From positions 1 to 20,193 of the IMG/VR virus record IMGVR_UViG_3300031878_000050: a stretch of 20,193 bases of DNA, one strand, 5' to 3'. The position numbers and the translations under genes were made by a program. Below, piece by piece: positions 14,371 through 20,193 of the stretch (positions are counted from its first letter, which is position 1; every line of letters starts with the position of its first letter). The DNA comes from a virus. The notes under the pieces were generated by a model, which saw only the letters and a list, made by a program, of their open reading frames with translations, made no database searches and had not been told where the DNA came from.

Positions 14371-15792
14371 ATGCCACCTTTGCAAGGGAAAACTAAGACA
14401 TACTCTAACCTAGTTTTAGTGGGTCCAAAGTCTGTCAACAACAGGATTTATGCCCCAGATGTTTTGCGTAAAGCAGTCGAAGACGGTTTATACGACGGTG
14501 TACCTATTTTCCTGGACCATGAGGAGAAAATACAAACCTTAGTAGGTAGAGTAACCAAGGCCTATTGGGATGAAGATAAAAACTGCATCCGCGGAGATAT
14601 AGAGATATACGATTCACCATATTCTAGTATCATTGATATAATCATCAACGTTTTCGGGGGTGAATTTGGGTTCTCCCATGTAGTTGAGGCGGAAGTTGAT
14701 GAAGATAAGGAATCGGGAAAGGAATACGTAAAGCACATCAGTAAAGTGAAGTCTGTCGATCTTGTCACTGATCCAGCTACCACTAGGGGTATAAACGAAG
14801 TGCAGGAGCGAGTGATGAACGCAATAAGGAGTGTCATCAAGGAATCCAGGATCAGAAAACTAAAGGAATGCGGGGAAAACACAACGGTCAACATGCAGTC
14901 TTTAGGTGTTGTTGATAGTCTAATCCAGTCCTACTATAATGGTGAGATTAGTCTCCATGCACTAGTAAAACTTTTAGAGATACTTTCTCAAGGTGAGTTG
15001 AGGGAAAGCGTAGAGAGAAAAGAGTGTTGTCAGGAGAGTGAGGGTAAAACTATGCCTAAGAGAAAACTAAAGGAGCAGGAATCCGACTTCATGAAGGATG
15101 AAGTGCTCAACAACAAAGACAAAAAGGTTGTCGATAGTGAGGATACACTGGAACAGGAAGAATATAAGGAAAAAGAGGATGAGACTTTAGAGGAAGGTGA
15201 AGACTTAGAAAACGTAGAAGATGGTGAAGAGAGTGAAAATAAGGAATTTGAAGAGGAAGGGGTTAGTGAAGAAGATGGAGAATTGAGTGACGAGGAATTA
15301 GAGGAATATGATGAAGAGGATATGGAAGGTGAAGGTGACGAAGATTTAGAAGAGGAAATGAATAAAGAGGTTGAAGAAGATTACAAATGGGATAAAGATG
15401 TAGAAGAGGATCACGAGGGTTATGAAGGTGATCACGAAGACAAGGAGCTAAAGGAAAGCAAGAAACGTAATAAAAACAAGACAAAGCAAATAAAGGAAAG
15501 TGTACTATCGCTCAAGCGTGAGTTGAACCTGACACGCAAAAAACTACGGGAGAGCCAGAAGTTACTAGAAGAGATTGTAAAGAGTCGTTATGTACCTTCG
15601 TTGAAAGAGTATAAGATCATTTCTGAATCTAAGGACCCTGTAGGTCTAATCAAAATCCTTAGTGAAAAGCGTGTGGTTGTCGCTAAGAGTAAACCTAAGA
15701 CAATCTCAGAATCCCGCAATAACACTCAGCAACCCGACGAATGGGACCAGATGATTGAGGAGGTCCGCAGACGTAAGGGCCTAATTCGATGA
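14371..15792 (+). CDS. Prohead maturation protease fused to an acidic scaffold
   Basis: Residues 1 to about 150 form a prohead protease: VGPKSVNNRIYAPDVLRKAV, FLDHEE with the likely catalytic histidine (H50), VGRVTKAYWDEDKNCIRGDI, GGEFGFSHV with the likely nucleophile serine (S102), and VKSVDLVTDPATTRGINE, the conserved last strand. Residues about 250-360 are dominated by glutamate and aspartate, followed by a basic coiled coil (about 362-405), as expected for a scaffold that fills the prohead and is then digested. ATG 14371 follows GGGAG. The start lies three bases from the divergent portal start, each ribosome site being inside the other gene. An in-frame internal start (15052) could give scaffold alone, as in lambda C/Nu3. 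The next gene overlaps by ATGA. Confidence 0.85.
   Translation: MPPLQGKTKTYSNLVLVGPKSVNNRIYAPDVLRKAVEDGLYDGVPIFLDHEEKIQTLVGRVTKAYWDEDKNCIRGDIEIYDSPYSSIIDIIINVFGGEFGFSHVVEAEVDEDKESGKEYVKHISKVKSVDLVTDPATTRGINEVQERVMNAIRSVIKESRIRKLKECGENTTVNMQSLGVVDSLIQSYYNGEISLHALVKLLEILSQGELRESVERKECCQESEGKTMPKRKLKEQESDFMKDEVLNNKDKKVVDSEDTLEQEEYKEKEDETLEEGEDLENVEDGEESENKEFEEEGVSEEDGELSDEELEEYDEEDMEGEGDEDLEEEMNKEVEEDYKWDKDVEEDHEGYEGDHEDKELKESKKRNKNKTKQIKESVLSLKRELNLTRKKLRESQKLLEEIVKSRYVPSLKEYKIISESKDPVGLIKILSEKRVVVAKSKPKTISESRNNTQQPDEWDQMIEEVRRRKGLIR
15052..15792 (+). CDS. Possible internal in-frame start: free scaffold (246 aa)
   Basis: Methionine 228 of the protease-scaffold protein (MPKRKLKEQ) is preceded by GTGAGG at a workable distance and lies just before the acidic segment. 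Starting here would make the scaffold without the protease, parallel to the nested Nu3 gene of lambda. The ribosome site is moderate, so this is a suggestion. Confidence 0.35.
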   Translation: MPKRKLKEQESDFMKDEVLNNKDKKVVDSEDTLEQEEYKEKEDETLEEGEDLENVEDGEESENKEFEEEGVSEEDGELSDEELEEYDEEDMEGEGDEDLEEEMNKEVEEDYKWDKDVEEDHEGYEGDHEDKELKESKKRNKNKTKQIKESVLSLKRELNLTRKKLRESQKLLEEIVKSRYVPSLKEYKIISESKDPVGLIKILSEKRVVVAKSKPKTISESRNNTQQPDEWDQMIEEVRRRKGLIR

Positions 15793-16382
15793 GCGACGGT
15801 ACCTGCGTGTATGGTCTTGCTCTCAGTAACTACCAAGGGATATGCATGTCGATTGCGAGTACAATTGACATGCTAAAGCCTAGGGAATACGTAGAGCTAG
15901 AACCTGGACCTTTATCACCTATAGACTACCTAAAAAGTGCGTCAAGGGTTCTCTGTAGTCCAACTGAGAATTATTCGGAGTATCTCAGGGGGATACGTGA
16001 TGCCAAGAGTGAATGGGGTGACGATGTACGTATCTTTACATCCCATCCTGTTGACGCTGTGAGGTTTTTCAATGCACCAGGCACACTGTTCTACTTCTCT
16101 AGGTTTGTAGGTTGTCAAAGCAAGGAATGCCCATTTTGCATGAGTTATAACGATGAAGGTTTTGAATTAGCGTATGTAAACTTCATGAATCTCATGAAAC
16201 TTTATGGTGATAAGTCTCAACTTGTATTTCCATTCTGTTCTAAGTTCCTACTAAATAGTGAAAACATACCACCTGATCTACAAATACTTTGGAGTGTGAA
16301 GGTTACAGATAAAGTCTTTCTCTCACTTATGAGGAAACTACCTGAAGATAGGGGGAATAAAGCATGTCGATCCAACCTGTAG
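15789..16382 (+). CDS. Head-operon protein of unknown function with a CX4CX2C cluster (197 aa)
   Basis: The start codon overlaps the protease-scaffold stop (ATGA, 15789-15792), so it is translationally coupled in the head operon. The sequence has no family I know. A cysteine cluster, CQSKECPFC (C109, C114, C117), with a further cysteine at 150, looks like a zinc-binding site. The region around it is aromatic (LFYFSRFVG, YVNFMNLMKLYG). It overlaps the next gene by 19 bases. Place in the operon suggests a structural or assembly role; the cysteine cluster is unusual for a capsid protein. Confidence 0.75.
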   Translation: MSDGTCVYGLALSNYQGICMSIASTIDMLKPREYVELEPGPLSPIDYLKSASRVLCSPTENYSEYLRGIRDAKSEWGDDVRIFTSHPVDAVRFFNAPGTLFYFSRFVGCQSKECPFCMSYNDEGFELAYVNFMNLMKLYGDKSQLVFPFCSKFLLNSENIPPDLQILWSVKVTDKVFLSLMRKLPEDRGNKACRSNL

Positions 16383-17122
16383 TCGGTTTACCTGGGGTTT
16401 ATCCACCTAAGCTTTCTGTCCGTCGGGAAATCTTCCTTCATCCCGATAGGGTGTCCTATCGCTACTCGGGTCGGTTCTTGCATAAGTATGCTAGGGATTG
16501 GGAAAATCCTTTATCACCTAACACACTAAAAGCAGGAACGCCTCTCGCCTTGAGAAGGTTACGTTTTCCAGGTGATTCTCAGGCCAAGCTTTATTGGTTC
16601 CCTGCTGTTTTGACAAACAACCACTCGTCAGATACAAACAAAATAATACTTCCCGCTGCATTCAGAAATTACTCCTACATGTTTGGTGTAGGCTGTAGAT
16701 TTACAAGAGTAAGGTTAGACCTAAACCGCGTACTTCAATTTAGCACTGTCGAAGCTACAGGAGTGAATGTTACCGATTCTGGTGTAGATATTACTGTTGA
16801 TCCATCTAACTCGGTAGGACAAGGATGGGCAAACCAATCAATCTTGTTATACTCTGGTTTTGAAGGTCCTTCTGCTGGTAATAGCCCACTAGAGCATTAC
16901 GTAGCCTTTTCCGTTCTCCCCAGTGATACTCTCTTAGGTGATGATGACATACAGCTACATCATTACCCATGGAGTGGTATCGTGAGGGGTGATATGCTAT
17001 ATCCAAGACGACCCTCTGGGCAAGACACAGCGAGGAACGTTGTGCTAAGGAGATTTTTGAAAGCTGCTGCTGCGTCTGGTCTCTCTAGTCTCCTTGTTGA
17101 CGAGGCTCTTTTTGAAGAATAA
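16364..17122 (+). CDS. Putative head-associated protein (252 aa), unknown family
   Basis: ATG 16364 has AGGGGG upstream and overlaps the previous gene by 19 bases. The protein looks mostly beta-stranded, with many short hydrophobic/aromatic stretches (ILPAAFRNYSYMFGVGCRFTRVRL; FSTVEATGVNVTDSGVDITV) and a C-terminal helix (VVLRRFLKAAAASGLSSLLVDEAL). It sits immediately before the major capsid gene, the place of the decoration gene D in lambda, but it is twice that size and no similarity was recognised. A capsid decoration or minor head protein is the most likely role, from position only. Confidence 0.75.
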   Translation: MSIQPVVGLPGVYPPKLSVRREIFLHPDRVSYRYSGRFLHKYARDWENPLSPNTLKAGTPLALRRLRFPGDSQAKLYWFPAVLTNNHSSDTNKIILPAAFRNYSYMFGVGCRFTRVRLDLNRVLQFSTVEATGVNVTDSGVDITVDPSNSVGQGWANQSILLYSGFEGPSAGNSPLEHYVAFSVLPSDTLLGDDDIQLHHYPWSGIVRGDMLYPRRPSGQDTARNVVLRRFLKAAAASGLSSLLVDEALFEE

Positions 17123-17153
17123 CTAAGGTCTAGCTAGATAGGAGTGATAAACC

Positions 17154-18251
17154 ATGGCTTACAGTGTAAGGGACATTCTCTCGTGGGTCCCCTTGACGAA
17201 AACCGTGCAAGTCGTCAAAGAGGGGCTACCCAAGGTTTTACCCAAGGAATTCTTCTCTATTGAGGAAAAGGTTAGTGGGCATGTTGCGCGGGTAATCGAA
17301 TATCGTGGAACCCGTCAAACTGCAAGGGTTGTACCTTATGGTGCACCTGCTCCCTTGGGGAGAAAGCTTGAGCTTAGCTCTAGGGACATTGTGTTACTCT
17401 CTGCACGCGAGCAGATTCCCTTCCGTGAGGAATTGGTCTTCATCTTGCGGAATTGGGAGAAGTATCAACCACAGCAAAAGTGGGCTATGCAGGAGATTAT
17501 CTACCAAGGTGAGCAGATGCGCACAAGGTTTGATAACCTTGAAGTCGCAGCTTTGCTGATGTCGTTAGCTAGAGGTGAAATCTACCTTGATAACGAAGGG
17601 AATCTTATACCAACCGCTGCAGGAGCTGAGGTTATAATCTCCCAAGGGATACCTGATATCAATATCACTGGTAGAACCGGAAATCAAGTGGATGCAATTG
17701 TCAACAACTGGCACAACACAAGCACAAACATACCTCAACAGATTGTTGACATCCGCAAGCATGCTGTGCAAAGAACAGGGTATCCACTAAAGTATGCAAT
17801 CTATGGTCGGAATGTCCTAGGACACATGGCTCGCAACGAGGCTCTGAGATACTTCTGGGCAAGAGCTATCGATTACAACCAGGAATTCCTTGAAACTTCC
17901 TACATCCCCAAGGAGTTTCTAGGACTAACCTGGATTCCCGCGGCTGAGGCGTTCTTTGAAGATCATAATGGTACAGTGCGCGAAATCTTTGGACCCAACA
18001 ATATCGTATTTACCCCTGAGATTACAGAAGAGACTTACACGATGTACCGTGGGAGTGAGTTAGTACCTACCATGCTGAGTGCAACCTATAAAGACGGTCA
18101 GGATGCGTTGGGAAGCCTTGCGGAAGTGTTTGGTCGCGGTCGCTACGCTAAAGTGTTAGACAATCCCGTACAGATTATTGATGTTGGGTTCTCTGTCTTC
18201 TTACCACGGTTGAAGGTTCCCAATGCGTACTATATCTGCAACGTGGGATAA
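17154..18251 (+). CDS. Major capsid protein, lambda gpE type (HK97 fold)
   Basis: Forms the icosahedral shell. The 365-residue sequence follows the capsid protein E family: an N-terminal arm ending LPKEFFSIEEKV, then RQTARVVPYGAPAP, which resembles the strand and 'pRG.P' turn; the E-loop/spine region with QMRTRFDNLEVAALLMSLAR and GEIYLDNEGNLIP (121-153); a mid-domain KYAIYGRNVLGHMARNEALR; and a late GPNNIVFTPE followed by a C-terminal part ending in short strands. Length is close to lambda gpE (341). ATG 17154 follows AGGAG. It comes 31 bases after the previous gene, and is followed 16 bases later by a small gene, the same order as lambda E-FI. Confidence 0.85.
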   Translation: MAYSVRDILSWVPLTKTVQVVKEGLPKVLPKEFFSIEEKVSGHVARVIEYRGTRQTARVVPYGAPAPLGRKLELSSRDIVLLSAREQIPFREELVFILRNWEKYQPQQKWAMQEIIYQGEQMRTRFDNLEVAALLMSLARGEIYLDNEGNLIPTAAGAEVIISQGIPDINITGRTGNQVDAIVNNWHNTSTNIPQQIVDIRKHAVQRTGYPLKYAIYGRNVLGHMARNEALRYFWARAIDYNQEFLETSYIPKEFLGLTWIPAAEAFFEDHNGTVREIFGPNNIVFTPEITEETYTMYRGSELVPTMLSATYKDGQDALGSLAEVFGRGRYAKVLDNPVQIIDVGFSVFLPRLKVPNAYYICNVG

Positions 18252-18267
18252 TCATAAGGAGTGAAAC

Positions 18268-18579
18268 ATGGAATGGGTTGCTAATCTCCTAAAGGTTCGT
18301 GGTAAAGAGATTCCAGACTATAGAGTTGACACTATCTCAGAATGGGTATCTGAATTCAAAACCAAGGAAGGTAGGCTTCCTAGTAAGGAGGAGGTACTAG
18401 ATCAAGTGGCCTACTTGTGTAGAGTGAACTTATGGAATCTAAGCACAATCGAAAGAGTAAAGGAATTCGTGTTCGGTGAGAAGGTGGAGAAACCACCACA
18501 GAATCCCACTGAGGCGTTGGCTAAGGAGTTAGGGATTGGTGTTGAAACAAATGAAACAAAAGAGGAAAAAGCTGAATGA
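18268..18579 (+). CDS. Small protein after the capsid gene (103 aa), unknown
   Basis: ATG 18268 follows AAGGAG (18256-18261), only 16 bases after the capsid stop, so it belongs to the head operon. The protein is helical and charged (YRVDTISEWVSEFKTKEG; SKEEVLDQVAYLCRVNLWNL), then has a proline break (EKPPQNPTEAL) and an acidic/lysine tail. In lambda-like phages this place holds a packaging or head-completion gene (FI, or the head-tail connector). The sequence does not confirm either. It is the last plus-strand gene; no tail gene follows. Confidence 0.7.
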   Translation: MEWVANLLKVRGKEIPDYRVDTISEWVSEFKTKEGRLPSKEEVLDQVAYLCRVNLWNLSTIERVKEFVFGEKVEKPPQNPTEALAKELGIGVETNETKEEKAE

Positions 18580-18582
18580 GAC

Positions 18583-18699
18583 AAGGTGGAAGGTGGGTTG
18601 ACTAGCGTGGAGTAACCGCGAGATTATAACCATACCGGTGGTTTATTAGGATACTCCATGACTACGTAGTAGCGTGACAGGTCGAACGCCTTCCACCTT
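18583..18699. repeat. 11-bp inverted repeat around the convergent junction
   Basis: AAGGTGGAAGG (18583-18593) is repeated inverted as CCTTCCACCTT (18689-18699). The arms flank the junction between the head operon and the right-end operon, 95 bases apart; the right arm lies within the 52-residue gene. Too far apart for a typical terminator and without a T tract; the meaning is unclear. Confidence 0.4.
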
Positions 18700-18782
18700 T
18701 CGCGTACAAAGTAGGTTATCTTACCGTCTTCAAATTCACAGACATTCCATATCAATTCCACTTCGTATGTACGCTCCATCAT
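18624..18782 (-). CDS. Small protein of unknown function (52 aa)
   Basis: A minus-strand frame starting MMERTYEVELIW and ending MEYPNKPPVWL, stop TAA at 18624-18626. The composition is protein-like: alternating hydrophobic/charged residues (RTYEVELIWNVCEFEDGKIT) suggest beta strands, and the aromatic content is high. It lies 18 bases after the membrane-protein gene of the same strand. The ribosome site is unclear: AGGGGG is 13 bases before the first ATG (18782), while GGTGA suits the second (18779). It closes the right-end operon. No family is recognised. Confidence 0.6.
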   Translation of the reverse strand: MMERTYEVELIWNVCEFEDGKITYFVRERWKAFDLSRYYVVMEYPNKPPVWL

Positions 18783-18800
18783 GTCACCATAGTAGCCCCC

Positions 18801-19205
18801 TTATGCCTCTAGGTAAATGTCGTTTTGCAATCGATAAGCCAATAACCTATCACCTTCCTTTAGATACATCCTGTCGGTTATGAGGATAAAAGGCTTAGTC
18901 CCACTATATGGGTTACCATCGACAGGGGGATAGACCTTGTAAACCTTGTAACCACCTAGGAGTATAAAGGGGTTGGCCTTTAGCATTAGTACTAGTGGAC
19001 TAGTTGTAGCGAATTCACCCACAACCAGATCACGCATGTCGTTCCGGTTTACTGCGACTAGGTATCGAATGTGCAGCAGGGCAAGAGCAACAAAAAGCGT
19101 TACACCAAGCACAAGCGTTAGGCTAGCATTCCCCATTGCAATCGCAATCAAAAGGGCGAAGGGGACAAGGCTACTGGCGTAGATCGACAACCTTACCAGT
19201 TTCAT
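18801..19205 (-). CDS. Small membrane protein with two N-terminal helices (134 aa)
   Basis: Two hydrophobic segments close together (about residues 5-24 and 28-48: LVPFALLIAIAM; LTLVLGVTLFVALALLHI) form a membrane hairpin. A cytoplasmic or periplasmic domain of about 85 residues follows, beta-rich by pattern (YKVYKVYPP; KPFILITDRMYL). Start ATG 19205 has an excellent ribosome site (AAAGGAGG) and overlaps the stop of the preceding gene (ATGA), so the two are coupled. Size and two helices would allow a holin-like or host-membrane role, but the long soluble tail is unusual for a holin, no endolysin is seen, and the gene is in an operon read from the TIR promoter. Function unknown. Confidence 0.75.
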   Translation of the reverse strand: MKLVRLSIYASSLVPFALLIAIAMGNASLTLVLGVTLFVALALLHIRYLVAVNRNDMRDLVVGEFATTSPLVLMLKANPFILLGGYKVYKVYPPVDGNPYSGTKPFILITDRMYLKEGDRLLAYRLQNDIYLEA

Positions 19206-19732
19206 GACACTACCTCCTTTACCGCCTCTGTAGTATTATTCGCTTCTTCAATGTGAAGATTACGCAAAATCTCCGTAAAGACTTGCCTCCAGATACGTTC
19301 ATGGACCCTGACATACAAGAAATCCACCAGTGCGGTGACACCGGATTCGTCTTTCTTTACACTGTTCAGAACACGTACTAGACCAATGAATTCCTTGTCT
19401 TGAGTGTCCAGTACTACATCTCGACCAGTATAAACTAGATGCAAGATACTGAGCAAAACAATTCGCTTTTGCACCAAGGATAGTCCGACTTCAGGTCGTT
19501 CGACTATAACTGTACTACCCTTCTCTGTGAAGTTTTTAGCCCAGGTCAACTGGTGGATTAGTCCCAGGAAGGGTTTATGTCTAGGGTCGTTTTCTATACC
19601 CTTTACTCCGTACATCTCAACGAAGTAGTTATCACGCATGGATTCAGGTGAAACGTTATACTGTAATCTTTCTTGCAGGGACAACCTGACTCCACTAACG
19701 TTTTCCGCACTACCTACAATGATCTTGGCCAT
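19202..19732 (-). CDS. Protein resembling the C-terminal half of an ABC/SMC-like ATPase, without P-loop (176 aa)
   Basis: ATG 19732 (MAKIIVGSAENVSG) is chosen over 19756 because GGGAGG precedes it. Residues about 77-120 read like the last part of an AAA_15/DUF3696-type ATPase: STVIVERPEVGLSLVQKR matches the Walker B/D-loop 'lliEqPE.hLHP..Q', and TGRDVVLDTQDKEFIGLV matches the H-loop 'g..vi.ETHSe.l..rl'. The switch histidine is replaced by glutamine (DTQD), and no Walker A motif is present anywhere in the protein. It therefore cannot be a complete ATPase; it may be a degenerate copy, a regulatory partner, or a split subunit. It is coupled to the downstream membrane-protein gene by a 4-base overlap. 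Confidence 0.7.
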   Translation of the reverse strand: MAKIIVGSAENVSGVRLSLQERLQYNVSPESMRDNYFVEMYGVKGIENDPRHKPFLGLIHQLTWAKNFTEKGSTVIVERPEVGLSLVQKRIVLLSILHLVYTGRDVVLDTQDKEFIGLVRVLNSVKKDESGVTALVDFLYVRVHERIWRQVFTEILRNLHIEEANNTTEAVKEVVS

Positions 19733-19733
19733 A

Positions 19734-19787
19734 TCAACCTCCCTTCTTAGGTACAAGAAGTCTATCCTTTACATCACCACAACGCAT
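19734..19787 (-). CDS. Possible 17-residue leader peptide
   Basis: A short frame (MRCGDVKDRLLVPKKGG, stop TGA 19734-19736) has AAGGAG at a proper distance before its ATG, and its stop ends one base before the next start codon. It may be a leader that couples translation to the following gene, or chance; its last codons include that gene's ribosome site. Confidence 0.3.
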   Translation of the reverse strand: MRCGDVKDRLLVPKKGG

Positions 19788-19805
19788 AGCCTTCTCCTTG
19801 TAGTA

Positions 19806-20060
19806 CTATTCCTGATTCTCTTCGCTCAACTTCTCCTCCTCAATCCTTTCAAGTCTTTCCCTAGTCCTTTCTAGCCTAGTGATCACCTTTTCGGGAACAT
19901 TATACTCAGACACTGTGTACCAATTGTTTATTCCTTTTCCCCCTTCAAAGGTAAACCCATCGGTGGCAATCAGAGCAAACCCATGCTCAGGGTAAAGAAC
20001 CTCAGAATCAACAAGCAGATAGTACTGATCGTAATCGTCTCTCACGTACCGAGCATCCAT
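19806..20060 (-). CDS. Small protein, paralogue of the left-end 82-aa gene (84 aa)
   Basis: First gene inward from the right TIR; ATG 20060 follows the TIR ribosome site AAAGGAGGA. The first ~60 residues probably form a beta-rich domain (YYLLVDSEVLY; GFALIATDGFTF; NNWYTVSEYNVPEKV), followed by a charged helix (ITRLERTRERLERIEEEKL) and an acidic end. It resembles the 725-973 protein: YVR near the start, G[YF]-x-x-I-x-T-D, W-x-V, then VPE-x-V at similar spacing. Two related proteins near opposite ends, both from TIR-type promoters, suggest duplication and an early function. No known family. Confidence 0.8.
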   Translation of the reverse strand: MDARYVRDDYDQYYLLVDSEVLYPEHGFALIATDGFTFEGGKGINNWYTVSEYNVPEKVITRLERTRERLERIEEEKLSEENQE

Positions 20061-20086
20061 CTTGTCTCCTCCTTTCTCTTCTCTCT

Positions 20087-20103
20087 TTGCTTCAACCTTT
20101 CAC
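20087..20103 (-). repeat. Conserved leader repeat, copy 3 of 3
   Basis: Inverted copy of GTGAAAGGTTGAAGCAA (also 91-107 and 434-450), here after the right-end promoter as part of the TIR. Confidence 0.8.
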
Positions 20104-20107
20104 TCTC

Positions 20108-20136
20108 ATTCTACTATCTACTTCGCAACTCGTCAA
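20108..20136 (-). promoter_or_regulatory. Promoter P4, inside right TIR
   Basis: Exact mirror of P1: TTGACG (20131-20136), 17-base spacer, TAGAAT (20108-20113), read leftward. It drives the right-end operon from 20060 down to about 18624, all on one strand with short gaps or overlaps. Confidence 0.85.
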
Positions 20137-20193
20137 GGGGCATTTTGCAGTTTTCCCCTTTTTCATCGAATCTTCACAATTCCCCACAGGGGT

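Larger units (their letters stand above)
20067..20193 (-). repeat. Right terminal inverted repeat (127 bp)
   Basis: Perfect reverse-complement copy of 1-127. See the left repeat for its contents: terminal CCCC-TGT-GGGG palindrome, AAGGGG/CCCCTT dyad, promoter, leader and ribosome site. Perfect identity over non-coding sequence implies recent copying, gene conversion or a replication requirement, as expected of true genome ends. Confidence 0.97.

Noticed and set aside
11005-14385. Portal start at TTG 14385
   Set aside because: ATG 14367 has a well-placed AAAGGTGG; the TTG has no comparable ribosome site.
15263-15484. Minus-strand frame opposite the acidic scaffold
   Set aside because: A Leu/His/Pro-rich translation is the expected mirror of the Glu/Asp-rich coding strand.
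1-20193. Protein-primed linear phage (phi29 or PRD1 type) because of the terminal inverted repeats
   Set aside because: No family B DNA polymerase or terminal protein candidate is seen, and packaging genes are of the terminase-portal type.
1-20193. Transposon or insertion sequence bounded by inverted repeats
   Set aside because: No transposase or integrase is visible, and the content is viral head and replication genes.
1-20193. tRNA genes or CRISPR arrays
   Set aside because: No cloverleaf-like segment or regularly spaced repeat was seen on reading both strands.

Overview
This window looks like one complete linear unit: a 20.2-kb, virus-like element of a bacterial host. Its two ends are a perfect 127-bp terminal inverted repeat (TIR, 1-127 and 20067-20193). 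Each repeat carries a sigma-70-type promoter firing inward and stops exactly at the Shine-Dalgarno of the first gene. Promoters of the TTGACx-N17-TAxAAT type, strong AAAGGAGG-type ribosome sites, standard stop codons and bacterial-type enzymes all point to a bacterial host; the phylum cannot be told. Leucine codon CTA and the words CTAG and CCGCGG are common.

Layout. Left end (1-2250): two near-identical promoter/leader cassettes plus a third promoter drive six small genes of unknown function. Nucleotide and replication block (2217-9345): a B12-dependent class II ribonucleotide reductase on the minus strand diverges from dCTP deaminase, ThyX, a P-loop replicative helicase-like protein and a small sigma-region-2-like protein, all tightly overlapping on the plus strand. 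A minus-strand pair, a RusA-like resolvase candidate and a RecJ-like DHH exonuclease, meets them tail to tail. Head module (9283-18579): small terminase candidate, large terminase, portal, protease fused to an acidic scaffold, two unknown proteins, a lambda gpE-type major capsid protein and a small follow-on gene. The order is that of a lambda-like head operon, but the portal is flipped to the minus strand and carries an extra ~645-residue C-terminal region of different codon use. Right end (18624-20060): a minus-strand operon of small genes read inward from the right TIR, including a two-helix membrane protein, a protein resembling the C-terminal half of an ABC/SMC-like ATPase without a P-loop, and a paralogue of a left-end gene.

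How it works together: the reductase, Dcd and ThyX supply dNTPs and dTMP; the helicase, DHH nuclease and resolvase serve replication and recombination; the sigma-like protein may switch transcription; terminase, portal, protease-scaffold and capsid protein build and fill an HK97-fold head.

The striking gap is that no tail, lysis, integration, DNA polymerase, terminal protein or protelomerase gene is visible. A head-only, TIR-bounded element that uses terminase packaging is not a standard tailed phage. It could be one segment of a larger or multipartite genome (including a contig cut at an inverted repeat), a capsid-forming satellite that borrows tails, or a tailless HK97-type virus. The sequence alone does not decide between these.
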